A DNA stretch of 64,000 nt from Botrytis cinerea B05.10 (Eukaryota > Ascomycota > Leotiomycetes > Helotiales > Sclerotiniaceae): positions 565,501-629,500 of the forward strand of contig NC_037313.1 in the NCBI RefSeq assembly GCF_000143535.2. Reading direction: 5' to 3'. Position numbers and translations under genes: made by a program. Within the stretch, counting starts at the first letter, position 1; the number at the start of each line of letters is the position of its first letter. Below, one piece after another: positions 1 to 11,460 of the stretch. The notes below the pieces were generated by a model. That model was not told the origin of the DNA, made no database searches, and saw only the letters and a program-made list of their open reading frames with translations.

Positions 1-1231
1 TAGACGTTCGAGTGTCCGATAATATATGTAGGGAGCCCCCACCTTCTGTTCCTCCGTTCGATGTTTTCTTCCTGCAGTCAACTCTTCACGCGCGAGGTCT
101 TCTTCTATGGCCGTCGTTGGGAGCTCTTTCGTCTTCGTCTCCGTTCTCGTCGGCATGCGTTCCTGCTTTTAAAGTAAAACGCAGAAGGAAAGAGAGACAG
201 AAAAAGGAATTAAAAGGGATATATATTATCAAATCCTGTTGGGAAATGTGCTAATATTATTTATTTATTCGAGTGGATCAGAAAGGAAATACCGAAGTCT
301 CATCCCCAGACTTCAACCGTAAAAAGCAAATGTGCAGGACGCGGAAAAAGCAACAGATATGATTGAAAAGAAAGAAAAAAAGGAAGGATTGACTGAAGAA
401 GCAAATAAATCTAAACACAATAAAGTACGAGATTATCGGTCGAATTCAGAGAGAAGAAATCGGAGTCCATATCTATATCTATCCTCTGCTTGTCTTATCC
501 TTCTCGTTCCATGCGTAAGATCATCTGGGTATCTCGTAACCCAATAGTTTGACTGTTCAGAACCACATAGGTGGTGGTGTGTCGCTGTCCATCCATCCTG
601 CTTTATCGGTCTATTGATCCCAACTTTCAGGGGGGGTAAGACGGTAAGGTTGCTTGAAAAGGGTTAACCTTACATCCTATGGGCTGGATGAGATGATCAT
701 GGATGCTTCCTGACTGGCTCTTCGTGTGCTCCATTCATCTGGCCGGAGTGGTTGAGCCGTTGAAGAAGAGAAATGGCACGAATAATATCCTCGAGCTCGA
801 GTACCCAGGCGGGTGATGTGACGAATGAATGGCCGAATGCCCAGGGAGGTATGCAAAGTAGAGCAGAGCAAAGCAAAGCAAAGCACAAACTTGGGTTACG
901 GAGGACTCTCTTTCGTCACCTTCTCTCGGTGAATCTCCGAGGTTGTATGTTTTCTAGAATATAGCCTCGTCTTCCAATTTTCCAATTTTTCCCGTTACAT
1001 GGTACTATGCAGAACTTGGACAGTGTGATCCATGGATCAGATTGACGAGATTGATTAATTGACTGATTGACTGATTGACTGATTTGATCTGATCTGCTGG
1101 TAGGCGGTAAAGGGAGGAGATGCCCCGCAACCCCTTCTTAACCTGATCCACTCGAAGGAACACCTTTTGGAAATATGACAATCCTCAAAACTATAAAATA
1201 ATACTTGCAGTTAATTAATTTATTCAAAATC
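1..1231. other. Intergenic region, left edge
   Basis: No convincing gene. The open frames are short, lack good ATG starts, and show no family I recognise. The stretch ends as the promoter and leader of the cytidylyltransferase gene. It holds an imperfect tandem repeat (1048-1092). Confidence 0.6.
1048..1092. repeat. Short tandem repeat (GACTGATT)n
   Basis: An eight-base unit, GACTGATT, is repeated about three to four times, then decays into GATCT units. It lies about 150 bp upstream of the ethanolamine-phosphate cytidylyltransferase start, so it belongs to that promoter or leader. Confidence 0.7.
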
Positions 1232-2762
1232 ATGGCCAATACATTCGAGGAAGAGGGGCCATTTGGTGAAGCGGCACCTGAGATATTGGAGGACAGAATA
1301 TGGGTAGATGGATGTTGGGACTTCTTTCATCATGGTATGTTTGTTTACACAGAGTTCCAGAAAGCTACTGTGAAAGCTTACCCCTGACTTCATATGCTAA
1401 CACGTTGATTCCTCTACAGGACATGCCGGTGCCATGCTCCAAGCACGACAATTGGGAAATGAGTTGGTTGTGGGAATTCATTCAGATGAATCAATTCTCG
1501 AGAACAAAGGGCCTACGGTCATGACGCTACAAGAACGGTAATTCAGGACGACCATTGGACGAGGACTGATTTACTGATACCATATCCTTAAGAATCGCGG
1601 CAGTAGATGCCTGCAGATGGGTTACACAATCGGTATCATATGCGCCATATGTTACTTCATTGCCATGGATTTCTCATTATGGTTGCAAATATGTAGTTCA
1701 TGGCGATGATATTACATCGGACAGCAGTGGGGAAGATTGCTATCGATTTGTCAAGGCTGCAGGTAGATTCAAGGTCGTGAAGCGCACGCCAAGTATCTCA
1801 ACGACAGATCTTGTAGGACGAATGCTACTCTGCACACGAACGCACTTTATTAAATCACTTCCCAAGCTCTTGGCTGGGGAAGATGGCTCTGGAACTCCGG
1901 AGGAGAGACATGCTGAAGGCAAAGCTATGACCGAAAGAATGCGAATGTATGCTACCGACGAAACTGGACTTAACCCAGGCTCAAGTGTTTGGTTTTGGAA
2001 AGCTTCGATTGCGGCTAAGGAGGACGAGACCGAGAACGAGAAGGGAGTTTTCAGTTCATTGATGCAAGGATCGACCCCCAAACCTGGCCAGCGAGTCGTA
2101 TATGTTGATGGTGGCTTCGATCTCTTTTCCTCGGGTCATATTGAATTCCTTCGACAAGTCATAAAGGCGGAAGAGAAGCTCGCCGAGGGAGAAGGCTGGT
2201 ACAACAAAGAGGCTGTAGAAGAACGTCTTGGTAAAGGGGCAGACTATGCCCCATGTTTCGTAGTAGCCGGTGTTCACGACGATGAAGTTATCAATCATTG
2301 GAAAGGAGTCAATTATCCAATCATGAATATCTACGAACGAGGTCTTTGCGTATTGCAATGCAAGGTATTCAATGTCCCACAGTATCTCTTCCAGGTTGCA
2401 ATCCTAACTTTATATAGTATGTCAACGCTGTCATCTTTGGTGCGCCTTTTACTCCTACCAAGGCATATCTTACAACAACTCCATGGGGAGTACCTGATGC
2501 CGTCTATCATGGGCCAACAAGTTTCATGCCATTGACCTATGATCCATACGTCGCTGCAAAGGAAATGGGAATCTATCGTGAGATTGGAAGCCACGAATTT
2601 GCATTTGTCAATGCTGGTCAAATCGTACAACGGATTTTGAAAAGTCGAGACATGTATGAAGAAAGACAACGCGTAAAGGGCGTAAAAGGTATTGGCGAGG
2701 AGGCTCAAAGGACTCGCGAACGATTGGAAGAAGAGCAGCGATTAAAGGAAAACACTGCATAA
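1232..2762 (+). CDS. ECT1: Ethanolamine-phosphate cytidylyltransferase
   Basis: This enzyme converts phosphoethanolamine and CTP to CDP-ethanolamine, the middle step of the Kennedy pathway for phosphatidylethanolamine. I see four exons: 1232-1334, 1420-1537, 1593-2364 and 2418-2762. They join in frame to 445 residues, close to the usual family length. Two cytidylyltransferase repeats are visible. The N-terminal one has VDGCWDFFHHGH with an intact HxGH box (residues 33-36) and later VVHGDD. The C-terminal one starts at VVYVDGGFDLFSSGH, where the first His of HxGH is replaced by Ser. The C-terminal repeat keeps a degenerate signature (IYERG) before the last intron. The tail is charged and probably helical. 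The ATG at 1232 has A at -3 and begins just before the first domain, so I chose it. No neighbour shares its pathway. Confidence 0.93.
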
Positions 2763-3913
2763 ATGGGTCAAAAAGTCAAGGAAAAGTTCAAGGGTAGAGA
2801 GGCAGCCAAAAAAAAGTTCACAGATAGAGATACCACCTAATTTTACATAACATAGAGATAAACATCGAATTAATTGACCAAAGAACATGGCATGGCTTGG
2901 TATCCACCGTTAAGATAAAACATTCCAGCCAATTGTCAGGTTATGAGTGTGCTTGTGACTTCTGATGGTACGAACCTTTCTGGAGAGAGTTCCGCATATC
3001 TTGAGGTCTCGGTATCCGAATGTAACCGTTACCCGACAATAAGCGATTGAGATCGAACTCCATCTCCATTCTTTTCATTCCTTCTCATTGGAAAGAAAGA
3101 AAATATTCAAACTTGACGACATCATCCATATCTGATGTGTCCCACAATGCACACACGCACACATACATGCGCATCCACATCTCTCAACGCCTTCTTCTTA
3201 TCACCAACGTCTGAAGTCCGGCGCCGTTCCGGACAATGAGGATGACTGAACCGCAGCCAAAATCCCATAAGCGGTGTTACATGCAATGCAATCCGACATT
3301 CCTCGTCAAAACATGCTTTCTTATGCCTACTCGTATACTCAGAAGCCCAAACTCGGGGGTCAGTCTTCTGACAGCAGTCCCTTTACATGGATCTCTCTAG
3401 CTTCTGAATTCTCCATGATCGGACTCGTTGGAGTAGATCTTCTTCAACGCTCGACTACTCTCCTGGACATACCACGCCCTTCCCGACTCGACTGACTACG
3501 ATGTACTTAGTTCGTGCCGTGACTTCCATAGTTGATTTTCCATGCATTGCAGTGACCCACCCGCGAAATTCATGACAACTCTGTAGATACGAAATCGCGT
3601 ACGTACTGCCTACTCGTACATGCTAAACGGTCAAGTATTTCTATGCTATCGGAGTATAGCCATCAAATCCCAGTGGAACTGCCAAGTAGACCCCAAATGG
3701 GCGGTGGGCGGCGTATTGTAATATCATTGATTGGCCTCTTTTTAAATACATCGCCTCGATTGCCTAATCAGTAAGTAGAAGCCAATGAAGATTGGCTAAT
3801 GCCATAAGATCGGGGTTGAGTTTTTTCTGTCAAATCCTTCTTATATTTTTCTATTTTTCTATTTTTATGGGTTAATTGATTTAGAATCTTATCTATGCAT
3901 GTCCCTGGATTCC

Positions 3914-3945
3914 CCTCCCCTCCCCTCCCCTCCCCCTTCCCTTCA
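3914..3945 (-). repeat. C-rich (CCCCT)n tract with G-quadruplex potential
   Basis: Six consecutive runs of four or five C separated by single T residues lie on the plus strand, so the minus strand carries G4-T-type runs that fit the simple quadruplex rule. The tract sits about 280-310 bp upstream of the aminotransferase ATG. A structural role is inference only. Confidence 0.7.
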
Positions 3946-3966
3946 GTGAAATTGTTTGTTGGGGTG

Positions 3967-3973
3967 TGACTCA
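3967..3973 (+). promoter_or_regulatory. Perfect CPC1/Gcn4-type site TGACTCA
   Basis: The heptamer TGACTCA matches exactly the consensus of the fungal general amino-acid control activator (Gcn4, CPC1, CpcA). It lies about 254 bp upstream of the branched-chain aminotransferase start, which is a plausible target. Seven bases can occur by chance. Confidence 0.45.
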
Positions 3974-4226
3974 AAATTTCAAACGAAACTCCTTTTACTA
4001 ATAAATTTATTAACGTTAGTTTATTCTATATAAACTACAGAAATCCTTTCTTTGTCCACAATTTTCAAATTCCATTTCTCTTGATCACCTGCAACCTTTT
4101 TTCGACTTCAAAACTATTAGATTTTCTTAAGAAGCTTTCATTCAATCCTTTCCTACACTCTTTTACTTCGTCTATCAAGTATCAATTGGGTATCCGGTTA
4201 CTGCAAAATCGCAAATCATATTCACA

Positions 4227-5813
4227 ATGGCTCCATCAGCAATCTCACAAACCCCTCCTAAGGATGTTCAACAATCCGATGAACTCCTAGCTGCCGCTGT
4301 CACCAAAAAGATTGCAACGACGGAATTTGGTACTCTTCCTCATCTAGACGCATCTTTACTTAAGGTCACCAAAACTACCACACCCATGAATGTTCCTGCA
4401 GCAGGCGATCCAATCATCAACACTGCCTCGCAATGTACCGACCATATGATCACCGCCGTTTGGAACAACATGACCGGATGGGGTGTACCAGAGTTAAAAC
4501 CATATGGAAACCTTTCTTTGGCTCCCACAGCTTCTGTTTTGCAGTAAGTTGTTTTCTGTGTCCTGTTTTCCGTTTTCCGCTGCTGTTTTTCGTTTGCTAG
4601 CTGGGAGGCGCTTGAGCCATAGCCACCATTTTTCTCGTTTGAGGATGATGTGGGATGGGATAGGATCTCCCAACCCACGTCTCATATCACAGCCCAAACA
4701 TGAGCCAGCTTGTGTTTTTTGACCAATTATGAATTTCGAGTATAGATACTAACTCATCTTAGTTACGCAACTGAGTGTTTCGAGGGCATGAAAATGTACC
4801 GTGGATTCGATGGAAAACTCAGATTATTCAGACCGGATTGCAACTGTCAGCGAATGCTCACTTCTGCTACCCGTATTTCGTTGCCAGGATTCGACCCCAA
4901 GGAGTTGGAGAAGCTCATCGTTGCTTTGGTTTCTGTGGACGGTCCCAAATGGCTCCCAGAACCTGGTACTTTCCTCTACTTGCGACCCACTATGATTGGT
5001 AGCGCTGGTGCACGTGAGTATACCCTTTGCTAGATCTTGACTTTGACGCCATGTCAAGTGTGAAGTTTATTTTTTACTAGACAAATCACTAATACGAATG
5101 CGTAGTTGGTGTTGCTGCCCCTAAGGAATGTACAATGTTCGTTATTTCCACCTTCATGCCTTCAATGGATTCGCCCAATGGAATGAAGCTTCTTGCCAGT
5201 CAAGAAGGTGTTCGTGCCTGGCCCGGTGGATTTGGTTTCGCAAAGGTAGGAGCCAATTACGGACCTACTTTGATGGCAAATTCGGAAGCTCGTGCCCGTG
5301 GCTATGATCAAGTTTTGTGGTTGCTCGATGGATTGGTTACCGAGGCCGGAGCCAGCAACTTCATGGTCGTGTGGGAAACTAAGGAGGGCAAGAAACAGTT
5401 GATCACTGCTCCTTTGAAGGACAAGATCATCTTGGATGGTGTTACCAGAAGAAGTGTTTTGCAGTAAGTATCTTCTTATTCCATGACCTTTTAAAAAATA
5501 GTCCTAACCTCAAAACTACAGACTCGTCCGAGAACGTATCCCCGAGCTTGAGATCGTGGAGCGCAACTTCACCATGGATGAGCTTGCCGAGACCGCCAAA
5601 GAAGGTCGTGTCATCGAGGCTTTCGCTTGTGGAACTGCATACTTCGTCGTTCCCGTGGCACAAATTAACTACAGAGAGAAGGATATCGATATCCCCATGG
5701 CTAAGGGCAACAGCGGAGAGTATGCTGCAAAGGTTAAGCAATGGTTGGTTGATATCATGTACGGAAACGTAGAGCACGAATGGGGTGTTGTCATTGATGA
5801 AGTTGGTGCATGA
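4227..5813 (+). CDS. Branched-chain amino acid aminotransferase
   Basis: A PLP enzyme of fold type IV that interconverts leucine, isoleucine and valine with their 2-oxo acids, using 2-oxoglutarate/glutamate. There are four exons, 4227-4543, 4763-5013, 5106-5463 and 5522-5813, giving 405 residues, typical of eukaryotic BCATs. Visible motifs are YATECFEGMKMYRG, the Lys-containing segment GFAKVGANYGPT with the probable Schiff-base Lys at 236, DGLVTEAGASNFMV, LDGVTRRSVLQL and FACGTAYFVVPV. The N terminus (MAPSAISQTPPKD) lacks an arginine-rich presequence, so a cytosolic location (Bat2-like) seems likelier than mitochondrial. That is inference. The upstream TGACTCA fits amino-acid control. Fungi often have several paralogues, so a specific Bat symbol is not assigned. 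Confidence 0.95.
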
Positions 5814-6740
5814 ATCATTCCCGTTCCATTGATTGGATCCGGGTAATTCGGTACTCACTCTGGATTGTTCTGGCTACGAATTCGCTTGTACAGTGGAGAT
5901 TTATTCTCCAATAAGCCAGCTCGTCCCTTTTTTATGGGTTCATCTCATTCATATTTGCACTTTTGGCCGGCGGGAGGAAAAAAATGAATAACTATTTTAT
6001 GGCGTGGATTGGTTTGCTTTTCTTTTCTTTTCTTTTAGGGCTTGGTTCAGCGGAATAGACATCTGTTTGCATAGAGAGAGTCGCATCAGCGCTGGTGGCT
6101 GGCTGGCTTTTTGCGTATTTTGATAGAACAGCGAATATCACAGCAATGATTTTACGAAAGATGAATGTTATGTTTTACCCCCGTTTCGTCATTGTGATGT
6201 GCTTGGCTTTTCGGACATTGTTTTGAACGTCTTTAAGTATGACTACATTCATTACCGGCAATCTTAACATCGAGAGTCGAGTCTTTGAAATGTAGATTTC
6301 AGGGGTTTTCCATTTCCGGCAGATTCGTATGGTGTTTTCAAGTCAGAGTTTAGTGTGCAGTCGAGATTCAACGCTTTTAACATACTGCCGTGTCGGAAAG
6401 TGTGATCGATTCATTGGAGATGAACCATGGGGAAGGAAGGCTAGTCAAAATCGAGGCAATCTTCGCTGTGCAGAATATCAATTAGCCAATTGAAGCCAGT
6501 TATCATTTTCAGTCTCAATACATGGAGGGAGTATGCACTGTATTGTATTGTATGTATAACAAATATATTTAGCACCTCCTATCAAATAGAACAATATAGC
6601 AATATCATTCATTGTCTAAGGAACATAAATATGGTCAAAGTATGAAAATATAGCTAGTGTGTGTTTGTATTATGCATCACATCCCAAATGACACATCAGG
6701 AGCAGTTGAACACCAGTGATCAGATGAAAATGAAATTCTT
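5814..6740. other. Convergent intergenic region
   Basis: About 0.93 kb between two convergent genes. It should hold the two 3' untranslated regions. I see no gene, only short T-rich and simple-sequence stretches. Confidence 0.6.
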
Positions 6741-7745
6741 TTACCACATCATTGCCCCTACAATTCTTTGTCGCACTTGGTCTGTTTTTACATCGATTTC
6801 CTACGCGAAAAGTATTGGTCAGTATATGTACATGTATGTACGTGTGCCCTGCGCAGTGAAAACAAAATGGGCAACACACCTTCTCTGAAGCCTTCATCTT
6901 TTTAATCGCATCATTTCCTACTTCATCCAGTTCTTCCAACAAAACATTCATCCGGGCCGTATGTTCCACGTCTAACAACTGCATATCGACAAGATATCCC
7001 TGATCCGGCTCCTCCTCATTGACTGCCTCACCCCCAAACACCCTTGTCACTAATGTCTTGAACTCGACCTGTAGGCTCTCCCACTCCTTCCAATATCCCT
7101 CGAGCTTATCCTCTTCCTCCTTGAGCGTCTGCCGGAATTGTGAAATGCGCTTACCAATCTCTACGACTTCGGATATGCGACGCCCTTTTTGTTGCACGCT
7201 CACTTGGATTTTCTGCGTGGCTAGCGGCGCGCTGAGCGCTTGTGCGTTGTGGGAGATGGTCTGGAGGAAGGCTCGATCGTGGGTTTTGTCCTCGGTGAGC
7301 TTTTGGAGGAGAACCGTGTACGCTTCTTCGAATGCGGCGTTTCCGACGTGTAGGATGTGGGTTCTGGCTCCTTCGAGAGATTCTGCTTCTTCCATCAGTC
7401 TTGAACTCCTTTATAAGTACTGTAATACTAGCTGTAATACTTACCCTGAAAAGCGAAAGAGAGATCCTCAGGTTGAGGAGACGATACGGTTCTATGAGCA
7501 TGTTTTGGAAGCTGAGATGAACGTGCATCTTTACCACTCTGTTGAAGTTTCCGAACCTCATTCTTTGGGATTGGTTTTACAACGACGGGTTTCTTGGCTT
7601 GCTCTCGGGATTGCTTGGGTGTCGATGTAGTCTTGGATACTTTGGATGTCTTGGGTTTTGATTTTGTGCCATGCGCTTTACTTCCCTCGAGTGATCTGCG
7701 GTGGGTGACTGGAATGTCTTTTTGATGGTTTGTTTGACGTGCCAT
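6741..7745 (-). CDS. Unrecognised protein with basic N terminus and coiled coil
   Basis: Function unknown. The model has three exons read on the minus strand, 7745-7445, 7388-6880 and 6800-6741, with introns of 56 and 79 bp. It gives 289 residues with no leftover bases. The first 85 residues are rich in Lys, Ser and Pro and look disordered. The rest is mainly helical, with a strongly charged probable coiled coil around residues 155-215 and a second helix near the C terminus. The last intron has a CTGAC branch site and TAG acceptor, which restores a short conserved-looking tail (EIDVKTDQV). Size and layout recall small kinetochore or chromosome-associated coiled-coil proteins, but I recognise no diagnostic motif. 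It is transcribed away from the PPCDC gene's 3' end. Confidence 0.7.
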
Positions 7746-8891
7746 CGTGACGCCCTATATACTACTCGGAATATAGAGGTAAAACTGCAATAGGAGAGGA
7801 ATATCAATCTTTTTGTGGACGATGAAGTGACTTGGATAATTATGGAAGCTTTGTTTGTATTGGAACTTTGAGAGTGAAAGTGAAGGTCGCCTAGATAATC
7901 CCAATTGTGAAAGAGGAAGGAACGACTTGAACGACTTGGGCATTCATTTTGTTCACAATGACGCTCTACCACATGAAATACAACGATGTGATTTTCTTCT
8001 TGATAAAAGGCCTTCTAAATTATTATTATTATAAGTTTCATTGTGGTCTCATATGCTCCAGCTTGGGATTCTGCAGGTGAGAATCCATGCTTCTATTTAT
8101 GAATCTATATATTGATGATCCCATCAGAGCATATTTCCTCGGTGTGTGGCTGTCTGATAGGTATCTTTAACCGTATAGATCTATGAGCAGACCATCCATT
8201 ACGGGATGCGTCCTGGCGCCGCTGACATTTCAAAATGCTCTGCATCAATAACTTTTGGTGCTTCATGATGTGATTGCTTGCATCTCCTAAGAGGTCTTAC
8301 GACGAGTTCTTGAACCGAAAGAGAGATGAAAGATAAATGAGAGATATAGCCAAGCGTAGAGGAAATATAACTGTAATTTCAATACCTATTCACAAACGAC
8401 AAGAACGCCTCAATATCAGATTCAACGATCGGTTTTATACGTTCTTAATATCGTTCCTTTCATCCCACGTACAGCTATATTTCTTGAGCAATCTGGTGAT
8501 TGTGTTTTTATTTTCCTTGCCTAGCCAACTTACAATCTCTAAACTTCCAGGAATTTTTCCAGTGGCTTTTCTGAAGTAGCTAAATTTTAATATTAGAATC
8601 ACTTGAATGTTCATCTTGATTTTGATTTCTCAATGTCCAACTCAGACATCTCAATCAGGGTAATGGGAAAATATGAATTATCAAGCTGGACATAATAAGC
8701 CCAAGTTTTCTGAGATAACCTTTAAATCAGATGCCATTCCATATCCCGAACGCCAACTTTACGCCGCAACCTGTTGAAAACACCAAGACACTTTTGGACA
8801 CACCCAACAGCTAGATATGAATCGGTCCTCCATTCGGAGAAGTCAGATTCCTTTGAAGAAAAATTGCCAGCATATCACCTCCCAGATCCAA
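7746..8891. other. Intergenic region
   Basis: About 1.15 kb between the start of the coiled-coil gene and the stop codon of the PPCDC gene. It should contain the promoter of the first and the 3' untranslated region of the second. No coding signal seen. Confidence 0.55.
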
Positions 8892-9680
8892 TTATGCTTC
8901 CAACTTTAGCCTCTTTTCAATTGCTGTCACAATCTCCTTCCAGTCTTTCATGGCTCCGTCCCCTACATCTCCACAAGCGAGCTCCTTTTCCTGAGGTCGC
9001 AAAACCTCAAACCATCCCTCGCCCTCATCCCCATCAGGACCAATACCCCATTCCTGCTCCAAGATCTTAATCTGACTCTTCGTTACGGGATGTCTCCACA
9101 TAGCAGTATTCATCGCCGGAGCTACAACAATTCTTTTTTTGCCACCGAAACCAGTCTCCGCATTCGTATCCATACCACCCTGAGCAGAAACTTCCACTTC
9201 TCCGGTAGTGTCCCATGCTCTCACCACACTCGTAAGCAAATTATCACTGAAACCACCTGTAATCTTAGCCATCGTGTTGGCGCTCAATGGCGCAATAACA
9301 AGCATGTGAGCCCATCTTCTCAGCTCTATGTGCAAAATACTCTGACCACGTTTCCATGGATGAACCCATTCTTCCTCGTCCAAAAACACACCTTGCACGT
9401 TGGCGTATCGGTGAAAAGTATCGATATGTGGTTGTTCTGTGCTTTGACCTTGAAGAAAATTGGTTGCAGATTTGGTAAGGACCACACAGATTGAGAGATT
9501 GGGGTAATGTGAGAGAGCGGATAGGATGTTGGGGATCTTAATGGTTGCAACGGATCCACTGGCTGCTAGGAGGAGGTGCCGTTTGCCATCGGAAGCATGA
9601 TCCGCAGCCGTGAATGGGTGTGATGTTCCAGATACTCGGGTTCGGTGCTCGTCACGTCCGGTATGGATCATTTGCAACAT
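8892..9680 (-). CDS. Phosphopantothenoylcysteine decarboxylase (Hal3/PPCDC flavoprotein)
   Basis: This flavoprotein decarboxylates 4'-phosphopantothenoylcysteine to 4'-phosphopantetheine in coenzyme A synthesis. The single exon encodes 262 residues. The flavoprotein fold is visible from HLLLAASGSVATIKIP (about 35-50) through VIAPLSANTMAKI and VVAPAMNTAMW. The three catalytic features known from plant Hal3a are all present: His in ILHIELRRW (residue 117), Asn in PAMNTAMW (191) and Cys in ELACGDVGDGAM (236). In budding yeast the His and Cys are split among Hal3, Vhs3 and Cab3. Here one chain has all of them, so a self-sufficient homotrimer is expected. The long acidic tail that links yeast Hal3 to phosphatase Ppz1 is absent. 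It shares a 406 bp divergent promoter with the glutaredoxin gene. Confidence 0.93.
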   Translation of the reverse strand: MLQMIHTGRDEHRTRVSGTSHPFTAADHASDGKRHLLLAASGSVATIKIPNILSALSHYPNLSICVVLTKSATNFLQGQSTEQPHIDTFHRYANVQGVFLDEEEWVHPWKRGQSILHIELRRWAHMLVIAPLSANTMAKITGGFSDNLLTSVVRAWDTTGEVEVSAQGGMDTNAETGFGGKKRIVVAPAMNTAMWRHPVTKSQIKILEQEWGIGPDGDEGEGWFEVLRPQEKELACGDVGDGAMKDWKEIVTAIEKRLKLEA

Positions 9681-9920
9681 GGTGGATAAGACTTTGATGC
9701 GCTCGAATAACTTGGTTGTCGAGAAGCAATTGGAAGATTGATTGTGTGAGAGAGTATGGGAGTTGGTTGACTTTACATGCTGTAGTTGTGGAAGAAGGGA
9801 TTTGTATGGAGAGGAATAGGAATCTGGAATGATTAAATACTCTCTTCTCTATTCACTCATCATTATTCATTGCTATTGGATGTTTCCAGTCGAACGATTG
9901 ATTCATAAGGCTGAATGCAG

Positions 9921-9930
9921 TTATCGATAA
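9921..9930. promoter_or_regulatory. Palindromic GATA pair TTATCGATAA
   Basis: A perfect ten-base palindrome holding two GATAA cores head to head, in the shared promoter between the PPCDC and Grx5-type genes. GATA factors bind such cores. Which factor, if any, uses it cannot be told from sequence. Confidence 0.3.
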
Positions 9931-10086
9931 TATTACATACCACCGACATTGATTGGTTCGATAATGGCTAGCTCTTCCGAACCTCCATTCTCCGGAGCTC
10001 TTAAACATTATCAATCAAGAGGCAAGGCCACCAAAAAAATACATCAAATTCCACAAATCTTGTACAATAAGATATCATATTTCAAT

Positions 10087-10677
10087 ATGATTGCCAAACC
10101 AATGTTGTCGTCGGTACGTCAACCTTACCCAACTCATTGAGAATCTAAATATGTTTCCCAAAGTACTAATAAACATTAACCAGATGTTCCGACAAGCTGC
10201 CCGCCCTGCGGTATTTGCCTCCAAATTCTCGACCCCTCGATTCTCCCCCATCGCATCCAGATATCTTTCCAATGAAGTTCGCAAGCAGATCGATCAAGTT
10301 GTTGGTTCAAAGCCAGTTGTCCTTTTCATGAAAGGCACACCAGAAAGCCCAATGTGTGGCTTCTCGAAGGCAACTATTTCAATCTTGAGCCTGCAAGGCT
10401 TGGACCCAGAGAAGTTTGCTGCTCTTAATGTACTTGAGGATGAAGGTTTGAGACAAGGTTAGTCTCCGGAAATGTCTACCTCTGGTATGGATTATACGGA
10501 ATCTAACACACATGTCAAACAGGAATCAAAGAATACTCTGAGTGGCCAACCATACCCCAACTATATGTCAACAAGGAATTTATAGGTGGATGTGATATCT
10601 TGGTCGCAATGCACCAAAACGGAGAATTGGCCAAGGTTTTGGAGGAGAATAACGTCTTGGTTGAGGGGTCATCATAA
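10087..10677 (+). CDS. GRX5: Mitochondrial monothiol glutaredoxin (Grx5 type)
   Basis: A CGFS-class glutaredoxin that carries [2Fe-2S] clusters from the Isu scaffold to target proteins in the mitochondrial matrix. The exons are 10087-10113, 10184-10457 and 10523-10677, giving 151 residues. Translation could instead start at the ATG that opens exon 2 (10184, 142 residues), in which case the first intron is untranslated. Visible features are an Arg/Ser/Ala-rich presequence, the loop [14 protein letters not shown] with the active-site CGFS, the cis-Pro region [10 protein letters not shown] and the GG(C/S)D element (IGGCDIL). It is divergent from PPCDC. The partner scaffold gene ISU1 lies 44 kb away in the same window. 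Confidence 0.93.
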
Positions 10678-11460
10678 TGACCTCCCGGCCACCTCGAAGA
10701 CTCAAATATGTATAACAATGGAGGGGAGGAGGGGAGATTCACTGCACAATGCGGTTAATCTTTCTAGATATACCATGGCTCATGAGGAATGAGTAGAACT
10801 ATGAAGCAGATTTGGTAATATAATGATGATTTTCACGATATCTTGGGGAACATAAAGGATAATAAATATGTGTACATCTCATCTCATACAAGTATTGAAG
10901 TATCTGTGAGCGGTTTTCATTTGAATACTAGGTAGGCACTTGAGTGACTTCCATATCAATCTCATGAATAAATCATTGGTAGGGTGTTATATTTAGAATA
11001 GGAATTCCTCGTTGAGACGTATGATTTCCTATCTACTCGAGTAATTTTTATATTCTCACCAAAAACCCAAAAACATGCATTTTGTCTAAATCCCCCACCA
11101 CTGATGGATGATTTCGGCATCGATCGATCTTTCTCGGTTGTTAGAATTAGCTCTGACGGGAGGGAGCTATAAGCGACCAGTGGCGGCTACATATTGTATT
11201 CCTTCTTCCCCCACGTCAAACGGCCCGCAAACCAAAGTGTAGTGACGTATGGAACTAGTAAACATATATCAGATTAAGGAGCAAGTACTCCGGTGCATAA
11301 GGTAGGTACGAACAAAAGAATAAGTAATGTATTTTTTCGATTTTTAAATATAATTCCTCTTGATTTCTTCTAACCTTCCTACTACATCTTCAAAAACAAA
11401 AAAAACCCCCCAAAATCGTCTCTTTTCTTTCAAATTCTATTCGCAACTCAACACGAAAAG
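10678..11460. other. Intergenic region
   Basis: About 0.78 kb between two genes on the same strand. A short A-rich and pyrimidine-rich run comes just before the dehydrogenase start. No gene seen. Confidence 0.6.

Larger units (their letters stand above)
2763..4226. other. Intergenic region, promoter of BAT gene
   Basis: About 1.46 kb without a supportable gene. It contains the 3' region of ECT1 and the promoter of the aminotransferase. A C-rich tandem run (3914-3945) and a TGACTCA site (3967-3973) are listed separately. Confidence 0.6.

Noticed and set aside
3223..3236. CCGG pair resembling a Leu3 (CCGGN2-4CCGG-type) site before the aminotransferase
   Set aside because: Spacing between the CCG and CGG halves is nine bases rather than four, so it does not match the Leu3 consensus.
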